A stretch of DNA of 22,004 nucleotides from the NCBI GenBank assembly GCA_937919015.1, contig CALFPN010000036.1:1-22004 (forward strand), written 5' to 3'. Position 1 is the stretch's first letter. Every line of letters begins with the position of its first letter. Made by a program: the position numbers and the translations under genes. The notes under the pieces were generated by a model, which did not search any database, had not been told where the DNA came from, and worked only from the letters and a program-made list of their open reading frames with translations. Of this stretch, positions 1 through 6,132 are shown one piece after another. Origin of the DNA: an uncultured Clostridia bacterium. Its GTDB lineage: Bacteria > Bacillota > Clostridia > Lachnospirales > Anaerotignaceae.

Positions 1-432
1 CAGGATGTATTCAATGGCATCCGTCAGCTGAATGGGTGTGGTTGTCAGGGTCAGAATGGAGGAGCCTACGATCAGCATCACCAGACGGATACACATCTTG
101 ATCGCCAACAGCAAGCCTTCCAGCGTAACAGTCACAAACCCCACATGGAGCAGTACATGCTCCCCTCTTGTCAGAAAGAGGTTGATAAATGCTGTAAAGA
201 GGATGATGATCATAATGCTTTTCAAGCCCCTCAGCATAAACTTCAAAGGTACTTTGGAAGCTTTGATCACCAGCCCCATGCAAGCCAGCACAAAGGCATA
301 GCCCACAAAGGAATTCACCAGAAACAGTGATACGATAAAAATAAATGTAACAATCAGTTTCAGCCTAGCGTCCATTCTATGAATGGGGGATTCCGCAGGA
401 TAATACTGACCGATGGTAATATCTCTAATCAT
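1..432 (-). CDS. ecfT: EcfT, transmembrane subunit of ECF transporter (partial, C-terminus outside window)
   Basis: This is the membrane coupling subunit of an energy-coupling-factor importer; it links the EcfA ATPases to interchangeable substrate-binding S components for vitamins or metals. 144 codons are visible, starting MIRDITIGQYYP and followed by the family-typical SPIHRMDARLKL and long hydrophobic stretches (about residues 27-58, 68-84, 101-125), consistent with a polytopic membrane protein. The start ATG (432-430) overlaps the ecfA2 stop in an ATGA arrangement, implying translational coupling. The reading frame is open to base 1, so the C-terminal coupling helices with the Ala-Arg-Gly motifs known from the family are not visible. 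The ecfA1-ecfA2-ecfT order is the standard one next to the alpha operon in Firmicutes, which supports the call. Confidence 0.9.
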   Translation of the reverse strand, partial: MIRDITIGQYYPAESPIHRMDARLKLIVTFIFIVSLFLVNSFVGYAFVLACMGLVIKASKVPLKFMLRGLKSIMIIILFTAFINLFLTRGEHVLLHVGFVTVTLEGLLLAIKMCIRLVMLIVGSSILTLTTTPIQLTDAIEYIL

Positions 433-1286
433 GCTTTCACCTGCTTTACCAATTTCAACAGGGCTTCTTTTGCTTCTTCCACAGTATAAATATCTGTGGG
501 CACATCATAGCCCTTCGCCTTCAGCTGTGCAAATACGTAACTCACCTGAGGTGCCGCCAGTCCCATTTTTTCCAGTTCCATGGGATGAGAGAAAATTTCT
601 CTGGGTGTGCCGGTCATGGCAACCTGTCCTCTGTGCATCACGATAATACGGTCAACCAGCTTTGCCACATCTTCCATGCTATGGCTTACCAGAATGACGG
701 TAATGCCCCTTTCTTCATGGAGCTTTCTGATTGCCGCCAGAATTTCATCACGGCCCTTGGGGTCCAGACCCGCGGTAGGCTCGTCCAAAATCAGCACTTC
801 CGGATTCATTGCCAAAACCCCCGCGATTGCCACACGACGTTTCTGACCGCCGGAAAGTTCAAAGGGAGATTTTTCGTAGATTTCAGGACTGATGCCTACA
901 ATATCCAGAGCCGCTACCACGCTTTCGTGGATCTGCTCCTTCGACCAACCCAGATTGGTGGGGCCAAAGGCAACATCCTTATATACTGTCATTTCAAAAA
1001 GCTGATATTCGGGATACTGAAAGGCCAGACCAATGCGTCTGCGCACTTCCTTCAGCTTTGCTTTATCTTTATGGATATTTTCTTCATCCAGCAGAATTTC
1101 GCCGTGGGTAGGAGAAATAATGCCGTTCAGATGCTGGATCAGTGTGGACTTGCCGGAACCAGTGTGACCGATCAGACCAATAAATTCCCCGGTCTTGATT
1201 TCGATATTCACGTCGTTCAGTGCCACTTTTTCGAAGGTGGTACCTTCATTGTAAATGTGGGTCAGATGGTTTATTTTAATTGACAT
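429..1286 (-). CDS. ecfA2: EcfA2, ATP-binding subunit of ECF transporter
   Basis: ABC-type ATPase that pairs with EcfA1 to power the ECF importer at the inner face of the membrane. 285 residues, normal for the family. Visible motifs: Walker A GHTGSGKST (residues 40-48), Q-loop Gln90 in AFQYPEYQLF, signature LSGGQKRR (144-151), Walker B VLILDEPT (164-171), D-loop GLDP and H-loop His202 in VSHSMED. The start is ATG at 1286 with an AGGTG ribosome binding site a few bases upstream; it overlaps the end of ecfA1 by 16 bp, and its own stop overlaps the ecfT start. The ILDEPTAGLDP version of the Walker B/D-loop and the second position in the cassette favour EcfA2 over EcfA1. All catalytic motifs are intact. 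Confidence 0.95.
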   Translation of the reverse strand: MSIKINHLTHIYNEGTTFEKVALNDVNIEIKTGEFIGLIGHTGSGKSTLIQHLNGIISPTHGEILLDEENIHKDKAKLKEVRRRIGLAFQYPEYQLFEMTVYKDVAFGPTNLGWSKEQIHESVVAALDIVGISPEIYEKSPFELSGGQKRRVAIAGVLAMNPEVLILDEPTAGLDPKGRDEILAAIRKLHEERGITVILVSHSMEDVAKLVDRIIVMHRGQVAMTGTPREIFSHPMELEKMGLAAPQVSYVFAQLKAKGYDVPTDIYTVEEAKEALLKLVKQVKA

Positions 1287-2128
1287 ACTGCACCTACCAT
1301 TTCTTCGATCGTTAAAATATCTGCGGGCAGATCGATCCCCTCTTTGCGCAGCAGATATGTAACTTCCGTTACCTGAGGTACGTCCAGCCCGTACTCTTTC
1401 AGTTTATCCACCTGCACGAAAATTTCTCTGGGCGTTCCCTGCATCACCAGGTCGCCGTCATCGATGACATACACTCTGTCCCCACGAACCGCCTCGTCCA
1501 TATAGTGGGTGATCAGAATAATTGTGATACCTTCTTCTTTATTCAAACGCTCGATGGTTTCCATAACGTCTCTGCGGCCAACGGGGTCCAGCATGGCTGT
1601 AGGTTCATCCAGAACGATACAGTCAGGTTTCATAGCCAGAACGCCGGCAATGGCGATTCTCTGTTTCTGACCGCCGGAAAGTTTGGAGGGCGTATAGGTT
1701 GCAAATTCCCCCATGCGAACTGCATCCAGAGCTTCATCTACACGCATGCGGATCTGTTCAGAAGGAACCCCCATATTTTCGGGGCCAAAAGCGATGTCTT
1801 CCTCTACCACGGTGGCAACCAGCTGGTTGTCAGGGTTCTGGAAAACCATACCCGCCGTCTGGCGAATATCCCAGATCTGTCCTTCTTCCTGTGTGTTCAT
1901 GCCCTTTACCCACAGTGTACCCCCTGTAGGCTGCAGCAGCGCATTGATATGTTTGGCAAATGTGGATTTGCCGGAGCCATTGTGTCCCAGAACAACAATG
2001 AACTCGCCTTTTTCGATTTCGATGTTCACACTTTTCAGTGCGGCCACCTTATGTTCCTCAGTGCCGTGGTCTGTTTCCATGATTTTTGTATATTCATAGG
2101 TCAGACCTTCAGCCTTCACCATTTTCAT
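1271..2128 (-). CDS. ecfA1: EcfA1, ATP-binding subunit of ECF transporter
   Basis: First ATPase of the ECF heterodimer; hydrolyses ATP to drive uptake of vitamins or metal ions through EcfT and an S component. 285 residues with Walker A GHNGSGKST (48-56), Q-loop Gln97 in VFQNPDNQ, signature LSGGQKQR (150-157), Walker B CIVLDEPT (170-177), and H-loop His208. The insert IMETDHGTEEHK after the first strand, with a long acidic loop, is typical of EcfA1. ATG at 2128 is preferred: AGGTGA lies 4 nt upstream; a second ATG two codons later (2122) is a weaker alternative. It is normally the gene directly after rplQ, but here a plus-strand island lies between, and the gene has its own promoter at 2200-2228. 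Confidence 0.95.
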   Translation of the reverse strand: MKMVKAEGLTYEYTKIMETDHGTEEHKVAALKSVNIEIEKGEFIVVLGHNGSGKSTFAKHINALLQPTGGTLWVKGMNTQEEGQIWDIRQTAGMVFQNPDNQLVATVVEEDIAFGPENMGVPSEQIRMRVDEALDAVRMGEFATYTPSKLSGGQKQRIAIAGVLAMKPDCIVLDEPTAMLDPVGRRDVMETIERLNKEEGITIILITHYMDEAVRGDRVYVIDDGDLVMQGTPREIFVQVDKLKEYGLDVPQVTEVTYLLRKEGIDLPADILTIEEMVGAVCQLK

Positions 2129-2199
2129 AGATTCACCTATTTCTTATAGCAGTTTTCTGCCTCTCAAAGTCTATGGCATAAATGCTCACAGCTATGGAT

Positions 2200-2228
2200 A
2201 TGATACGTTTTTTTCGTCAAAAAGTCAA
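2200..2228 (-). promoter_or_regulatory. Promoter of ecfA1-ecfA2-ecfT
   Basis: On the minus strand a -35 TTGACT (2228-2223) and a -10 TATCAT (2205-2200) are separated by exactly 17 bp, a good sigma-A type match. Transcription would start near 2193, giving an untranslated leader of about 65 nt before the ecfA1 ATG at 2128. No riboswitch-like structure is obvious in that leader. Confidence 0.7.
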
Positions 2229-2291
2229 TAGAAACGGTAGGATTGCCCTGTTTTGTCAGCATTTGTATCGATATAAAAATCATATCCTGTT

Positions 2292-2402
2292 TCTTAAGAA
2301 AATTGTTCGTTTTTTGATACAATCCTGTAACATGAAAGCAATCTGATTGTAACCAACCTGTTAGGCGTCTGTAACCTACAGAATGATCTTTTATGTTATG
2401 AT
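2292..2402 (+). promoter_or_regulatory. Promoter with phased TGTAAC boxes, upstream of the 61-residue gene
   Basis: TGTAAC occurs at 2326, 2348 and 2370, exactly 22 bp apart, with a variant TGTTAG at 2359, which fills an 11-bp phase. The -10 TATGAT lies at 2397-2402, 27 bp from the start of the last box; there is no TTGACA-like -35, as expected of an activated promoter. TCTTAAGAAA at 2292-2301 begins 34 bp before the first box. The 11-bp direct-repeat spacing is characteristic of OmpR/PhoB-family response regulators (family knowledge); which regulator acts here is unknown. Confidence 0.6.
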
Positions 2403-2458
2403 GGAGATACAAAAGATTCCAACAGAAACACAAATCCAACGTAAAGGAGTTGACATCT

Positions 2459-2644
2459 ATGAAACTTACACTGAAAAACTTATCCGCTATCGCAGCTCTT
2501 TCCTTCACATTATCTTTCGTTATAGGGATGTCTGCTACCATTATGTATCAGGAACACTTAGCACTGAAGCCTTTTATGGCAGTAGAAATGGTCGTGGATG
2601 ACCTGACTGCCGAAACTGACACAGCAACCATCGATTTTTCGTAA
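2459..2644 (+). CDS. Small single-span membrane or signal-anchored protein, 61 residues, function unknown
   Basis: Not recognised. The start is ATG at 2459, with AAAGGAG (2443-2449) 9 nt upstream; an in-frame TTG at 2450 is too close to that site. The product begins MKLTLKNLSAI, has one hydrophobic segment (about residues 9-29, AALSFTLSFVIGM) and an acidic, extracytoplasmic-looking tail of about 30 residues rich in Glu and Asp with no cysteine. No clear signal-peptidase site is seen, so a membrane-anchored peptide is more likely than a released one. It is monocistronic: a strong terminator follows at 2671-2700. The promoter upstream matches that of the neighbouring secreted paralog pair, which suggests a shared regulator and a related envelope role (inference). 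Real ribosome binding site, promoter and terminator make it a credible gene. Confidence 0.7.
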   Translation: MKLTLKNLSAIAALSFTLSFVIGMSATIMYQEHLALKPFMAVEMVVDDLTAETDTATIDFS

Positions 2645-2670
2645 CATAACATTCTAATCCTCCCTTTTTA

Positions 2671-2700
2671 GACCTCGCAAATGCGAGGTCATTTTCTTTT
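2671..2700 (+). terminator. Intrinsic terminator after the 61-residue gene
   Basis: Perfect hairpin GACCTCGC (2671-2678), loop AAAT, GCGAGGTC (2683-2690), followed by the T-rich run ATTTTCTTTT. It separates the small gene from the following promoter. Confidence 0.85.
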
Positions 2701-2712
2701 CTGCCATAAAAA

Positions 2713-2779
2713 TCTTAAGAAAGTCTTTCGTTTTTTGTAAGCCCTCTGTAACCTACCACCTTCCATTTTCTGCTATGCT
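2713..2779 (+). promoter_or_regulatory. Promoter with phased TGTAA(G/C) boxes, upstream of the secreted paralog pair
   Basis: TCTTAAGAAA (2713-2722) is followed by TTCGTTTTTTG, TGTAAG at 2736 and TGTAAC at 2747 (11 bp apart), then a -10 TATGCT at 2774-2779. The spacing from TCTTAAGAAA to TGTAAC (34 bp) and from the last TGTAAC to the -10 start (27 bp) is identical to the promoter at 2292-2402. Over the 40-nt block beginning at TCTTAAGAAA, 30 positions match between the two copies by direct comparison. Confidence 0.6.
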
Positions 2780-2810
2780 TAACATAAGAAGACGAAAAGG
2801 AGGAGATCTT

Positions 2811-3548
2811 ATGAAAAAACTCTTATCTAAAACCCTTGTTGCCGCAACCGTGGTAGCATCTGTATTTTCTGCATCCCTGCCTATGGCTTACGCCGCAGAA
2901 ACGCAGGAACCCGTCACGCCAACCATCACGCTGAACGGCGAACCGGCCGACGTGCGTGCGAAAATGGTCAACGGCAAAGTTTATGTTTCCATCCGAGATT
3001 TCTGGGTAAATATCGACCATCGGGAGCCTGAAAGCATCAAATGGTATCCCGAAGCAAGAACTGTTTCTGACGGCTATAACTTCATCCGTCTGAATGAACA
3101 GATTGTTTCTATCAATGGCTTTTATTCACTCCCTCTGGAGGACCCTGCCCTTCTGATCGATGGTACAACCTATATGGCAGCCTCTTTCCTGGATAGCCAC
3201 AGCACATCCTTCCGTACAGATCATGAAGTGACTGACACGGGTATCCACTTCCGTAATATGATCTGGGAACAGAACGGCGTTGATATGAAAAGACAGTTCT
3301 CTATTTCTCCCATCCCTGTGGATGAAAAACTTGGCTATCCTAATTTTGAAGCCCTTGTTCCCGTCTATGAATATGGCTTCCGTAATGAAAATGTCAGCAT
3401 CACCAAAACAGATCTGGAAGATGGCAAAACGCTTTTTACCTATGTTTCCAAAGATGACCCCGAAAAAACTCTGACTGCCACTGTTCAGCATGGCTATATT
3501 TCCCATGTTGCAGACAACGGCTTAATCAATCTTTACCGTCCTCGTTAA
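2811..3548 (+). CDS. Secreted protein with a stalk-like (copper amine oxidase N-terminal-like) domain; paralog 1
   Basis: 245 residues, probably exported. Residues 1-28 form a Sec signal peptide: MKKLLSK, a hydrophobic core, and AYA at 26-28 before Ala29-Glu30. The mature N-terminus resembles the copper amine oxidase N-terminal or stalk domain of Firmicutes envelope proteins: TITLNGEP (38-45), NGKVYVSIRDF (54-64), IKWYPEARTV (76-85) and later LLIDGTTYMAASFL. No LPXTG, C-terminal membrane span or catalytic motif is seen, so it is likely released or held non-covalently. The start is ATG 2811 behind AAAAGGAGGAG; an in-frame upstream ATG at 2775 lies inside the -10 element and is rejected. The next gene (23 bp downstream) is a divergent tandem paralog. 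The domain assignment is from pattern recognition only; the molecular role is unknown. Confidence 0.8.
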   Translation: MKKLLSKTLVAATVVASVFSASLPMAYAAETQEPVTPTITLNGEPADVRAKMVNGKVYVSIRDFWVNIDHREPESIKWYPEARTVSDGYNFIRLNEQIVSINGFYSLPLEDPALLIDGTTYMAASFLDSHSTSFRTDHEVTDTGIHFRNMIWEQNGVDMKRQFSISPIPVDEKLGYPNFEALVPVYEYGFRNENVSITKTDLEDGKTLFTYVSKDDPEKTLTATVQHGYISHVADNGLINLYRPR

Positions 3549-3571
3549 ATAAAAAGCATGGAGGAGATACG

Positions 3572-4336
3572 ATGAAAAAACATATCTCGAAAGCAGCCCT
3601 TACAGCGATATTGGCGGCAACCCTTTGTTCTGTTTCTGCGCCAACGGCCTATGCTGCAGAAACACATGCCGCCCCTACGATCACTCTGAATCGTGAACCT
3701 ACAGAAGTCCGTGCCAAATATATCAATGGCGATATCTATTTTTCCGTCATTGATTACTGGACGGAAGTACAACGTTCTGATCCCACCAATATCAAATGGA
3801 ACGAAAAGAAACAACTTCTTTCCAATGGTCGCACTATTCTTTCGATCAGCGACCAGACTTCTTATCGGCAGCTGAATACAGGCAAAAAAAATATCACCAG
3901 ATTTTCTGATCCGGTGATTGTAGAAAATGGTGTTGTCTGGGCTCAGGCTTCTCTGATCAAAGATTTGGATTCAGGCGCGGTAAAAGACCTCGTTATAGAA
4001 AACAGCGACACCTCCTTAAATTTTAAGCGAACCTATTGGGAATTTCCCGGAGGTAAAACCTATGGATATCGACTTCCTCTAATGCAGTTAGACGAAGAAA
4101 CCGGACTGCCTGATTTCCTTTCCGTGGAACAAGTCCGCAAAAAGGGTTCTTTCAGCGAAAAAAGATTCCATATTCTTTCGCAGCAATTGGAAAACAGTAA
4201 AACTATCTATGCCTATATCAACAAGAGTGACCCCCATAAATTCCTTCTTGTAACCTGCGTAGATGGCTATGTTGCCCATATTTTAGACAATAACGGCATT
4301 TTCACCTATGACGATTATGGCACTCGAAGCGAATGA
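3572..4336 (+). CDS. Secreted protein with a stalk-like domain; paralog 2
   Basis: 254 residues with the same architecture as the preceding gene: signal peptide (MKKHISK, hydrophobic core, AYA at 26-28 followed by AET), then TITLNREP, INGDIYFSVIDYW and IKWNEKKQLL, corresponding to the stalk-like motifs of paralog 1. Near the C-terminus both have a (T/S)KxxxYxY-like strand, K(S/D)DP and DGY(V)AHI/HGYISHV followed by DN. Cys19 in the signal peptide lacks a proper lipobox, so a lipoprotein is unlikely. The ribosome binding site GGAGGAG (3560-3566) lies 5 nt before ATG; the 23-bp gap without a promoter means co-transcription with paralog 1. Divergence between the pair suggests an old duplication with specialisation. 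Function unknown. Confidence 0.8.
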   Translation: MKKHISKAALTAILAATLCSVSAPTAYAAETHAAPTITLNREPTEVRAKYINGDIYFSVIDYWTEVQRSDPTNIKWNEKKQLLSNGRTILSISDQTSYRQLNTGKKNITRFSDPVIVENGVVWAQASLIKDLDSGAVKDLVIENSDTSLNFKRTYWEFPGGKTYGYRLPLMQLDEETGLPDFLSVEQVRKKGSFSEKRFHILSQQLENSKTIYAYINKSDPHKFLLVTCVDGYVAHILDNNGIFTYDDYGTRSE

Positions 4337-4372
4337 TCCACCTCTTTTCCTGCCAAAATCCATTCTCCTTAC

Positions 4373-4409
4373 AAAAAAAGAGACTTGCATTTGCAAGTCT
4401 CTGATTTTT
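4373..4409. terminator. Bidirectional terminator between paralog 2 and rplQ
   Basis: An 11-base inverted repeat, AGAGACTTGCA (4379-4389) and TGCAAGTCTCT (4392-4402), is flanked by T6 on the plus strand (4404-4409) and by A7 (4373-4379), which is a T7 tract on the minus strand. It can stop plus-strand transcription from the island and minus-strand transcription leaving rplQ. Confidence 0.9.
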
Positions 4410-4428
4410 TATGGAAAAAAGTTTTCAA

Positions 4429-4971
4429 TTAAACCAGTTCCAGAATAACTTCCATTGCGCCGTCGCCTTTTCTTGCGCCCAGTTTCACAATTCTTGTGTA
4501 ACCACCGGGTCTGCCAGCGTATTTGGGAGCGATTTCGTCGAACATTTTTGCAGCCATGTCAACTTTCTTTGTGTTCTTTCTTACTGCTTTGCCGTCAGCA
4601 GGAACTTCTGTTACGGGGTACAGGTAAGCCAGAATTGCTCTTCTTGCAGCCAGTCTGGAAGCTTTGTCTTTTTTGATTGTTTTTTCAACTTCGTTGTAAA
4701 CTGTTACTTTTTTGCCATTTACAACTTCTTTCACTCTTTTGCCGTTCGCATCTTTTTTTGCTACTTTTGCTGTTACTGTAACTTCTTCGAAGTTATCTTT
4801 TTCTTTTACAGCCAGAGTGATCAGTTTTTCAGCGATTCTTTTTACTTCTTTCGCTCTTGTTTCTGTTGTTTTGATTTTGCCGTGGTACAGCAGATTTGTT
4901 ACCTGGTTTCTCAGCAGAGCTTTTCTCTGAGGTGTTGTTTTACCAAGTTTTCTATAACCGGATGCGTGCAT
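4429..4971 (-). CDS. rplQ: 50S ribosomal protein L17, with long insertion
   Basis: L17 binds 23S rRNA near the exit tunnel. The ends match the family: YRKLGKTTPQRKALLRN and TTETRAKE at the N-terminus, GGYTRIVKLGARKGDGA and ILELV at the C-terminus. At 180 residues it is about 60 longer than the roughly 115-127 residues of most bacteria. The extra sequence lies at about residues 55-105 (a lysine- and valine-rich stretch with VTVTAKVAKKDANGKRV) and a shorter piece around 118-135. I recall similar long L17 forms from Lachnospiraceae, so it is probably lineage-specific, not a defect. ATG at 4971 has AAGGAGG 8 nt upstream. Last gene of the alpha operon; a terminator follows. Confidence 0.96.
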   Translation of the reverse strand: MHASGYRKLGKTTPQRKALLRNQVTNLLYHGKIKTTETRAKEVKRIAEKLITLAVKEKDNFEEVTVTAKVAKKDANGKRVKEVVNGKKVTVYNEVEKTIKKDKASRLAARRAILAYLYPVTEVPADGKAVRKNTKKVDMAAKMFDEIAPKYAGRPGGYTRIVKLGARKGDGAMEVILELV

Positions 4972-4994
4972 GGTTAAATCCTCCTTGTGGATCC

Positions 4995-5053
4995 CCGCAG
5001 ACTTTGCCCGTCTCCACCACTCTTCGGCATTACGTAGAGGCGCAGTCCTGCGG
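4995..5053 (-). other. Inverted repeat in the rpoA-rplQ spacer
   Basis: In the 114-bp spacer, CCGCAGACT (4995-5003) can pair with AGTCCTGCGG (5044-5053) with one bulged base, closing a loop of 40 nt. No U-tract follows, so it is not a terminator; a role in mRNA processing or L17 translation is possible. Weak evidence on its own. Confidence 0.35.
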
Positions 5054-5077
5054 TAAATAATAGTTACATTCTCTAAA

Positions 5078-5095
5078 TGACGAAATTATTCGTCA
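5078..5095 (-). other. Hairpin overlapping the rpoA stop codon
   Basis: TGACGAA (5078-5084) and TTCGTCA (5089-5095) form a perfect 7-bp stem with a 4-nt loop. The TAA stop of rpoA (5088-5086) sits in the loop. No U-tract follows. Confidence 0.45.
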
Positions 5096-6045
5096 CTAGG
5101 CTTCAGGGAAAGACCCAGTTCCGCCATTTTGTTTAATACTTCTTCCAAAGACTTGCGTCCAAGGTTTCTCACCTTCATCATTTCTTCTTCTGTCTTATTC
5201 GCCAGATCTTCTACTGTGTTGATACCAGCACGTTTCAGGCAGTTGTAAGAACGAACGGACAGATCCAGTTCTTCAATAGACATTTCCAGAACTTTTTCTT
5301 TCTTACCTTCTTCTTTTTCTACCATGATAGAAGCGTCTTTTGTATTATCAGACAGGTCGATGAACAGGTTCAGGTGTTCATTCAGAATTTTCGCACCGTA
5401 GCTAACTGCATCATCAGGTGCGATTGTTCCGTTTGTCCAAACTTCCAGAGACAGTTTGTCATAGTCAGTGATCTGACCAACACGTGTATTTTCCACCAGG
5501 AAATTCACTCTTGTTACAGGTGTGAAAATACTGTCTACAGGAAGCATACCGATTGGCTGATCGTCTTTTTTGTTTTTGTCTGCACCAACATAGCCGCGGC
5601 CTTTGTTGATTGTGATCTCCATATACAGCTTGCTGCCAGCACCGCCGGAAAGTGTTGCAATGTGGTGATCAGGATTCAGGATTTCGATATCGCTGTCGCA
5701 TTTGATATCGGAACCTTTTACTTCACCGTCGCCTTCCACGTCGATGTAAGCAATTTTAGGCTCATTGCCTTCGCTTGTATTTTTGATCGCAAGACCTTTG
5801 AGATTCAGGATGATTTCTGTAACGTCTTCTTTTACGCCGGGAATCACGCTGAATTCATGAAGTACACCATCAATTTTTACGTTGCTTACTGCAGCGCCGG
5901 GCAGAGAGGACAGCAGAATTCTTCTCAGGGAGTTACCCAGAGTTGTACCATAGCCTCTTTCCAGGGGTTCTACAACAAACTTACCATATGTGCCATCGGG
6001 TGCCATTTCAGCAATCTCAATGCGAGGTTTTTCAAATTCAAACAC
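5086..6045 (-). CDS. rpoA: DNA-directed RNA polymerase subunit alpha
   Basis: Alpha dimerises to nucleate RNA polymerase assembly and its C-terminal domain contacts UP elements and activators. 319 residues, normal length. The N-terminal domain carries the family motif GYGTTLGNSLRRILLSSLPG (about 32-51), the middle has the linker after about residue 235, and the C-terminal domain shows LDLSVRSYNCLKRAGI and NLGRKSLEEV, typical of the helix-hairpin-helix DNA-binding fold. The start is GTG at 6045 with GGGAGG 9 nt upstream; no ATG fits this ribosome binding site. The 87-bp spacer from rpsD contains an 11-bp hairpin, and the stop codon lies in another small hairpin. Confidence 0.98.
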   Translation of the reverse strand: MFEFEKPRIEIAEMAPDGTYGKFVVEPLERGYGTTLGNSLRRILLSSLPGAAVSNVKIDGVLHEFSVIPGVKEDVTEIILNLKGLAIKNTSEGNEPKIAYIDVEGDGEVKGSDIKCDSDIEILNPDHHIATLSGGAGSKLYMEITINKGRGYVGADKNKKDDQPIGMLPVDSIFTPVTRVNFLVENTRVGQITDYDKLSLEVWTNGTIAPDDAVSYGAKILNEHLNLFIDLSDNTKDASIMVEKEEGKKEKVLEMSIEELDLSVRSYNCLKRAGINTVEDLANKTEEEMMKVRNLGRKSLEEVLNKMAELGLSLKPSDE

Positions 6046-6075
6046 TCGTTCAAACCTCCCTTTTTTATGATAGAC

Positions 6076-6102
6076 TGCCGCAGGGCCATCAGCCCTACGG
6101 CA
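6076..6102 (-). other. Intercistronic hairpin between rpsD and rpoA
   Basis: On the minus-strand RNA, TGCCGTAGGGC pairs with GCCCTGCGGCA around a 5-nt loop to make a continuous 11-bp stem with one G-U pair. It is followed by A-rich sequence and the rpoA ribosome binding site, not by a U-tract, so it is not an intrinsic terminator. It may be an RNase processing or stability element, or a site for translational control of rpoA. Confidence 0.6.
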
Positions 6103-6132
6103 ATTACTTTGACTTCACTGCACAATCGAAAA

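Larger units (their letters stand above)
2129..2458. other. Divergent intergenic region between ecfA1 and the plus-strand island
   Basis: These 330 bp separate ecfA1 (minus) from the 61-residue plus-strand gene. They hold the ecfA1 promoter (2200-2228), then on the plus strand TCTTAAGAAA (2292-2301), a T-rich segment, four TGT(A/T)A(C/G) boxes and a -10 element. A minus-strand open frame across 2164-2541 has no recognisable product and overlaps both regulatory regions, so it is not called. Confidence 0.7.

Noticed and set aside
2164..2541. Minus-strand open frame of 125 codons upstream of ecfA1
   Set aside because: It overlaps two well-defined promoter regions and the start of the 61-residue gene, lacks a ribosome binding site, and the translation has no recognisable features.
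2775..2810. Upstream in-frame ATG that would lengthen secreted paralog 1
   Set aside because: The ATG lies within the -10 element and would put charged residues before a typical signal peptide; ATG 2811 has the ribosome binding site.
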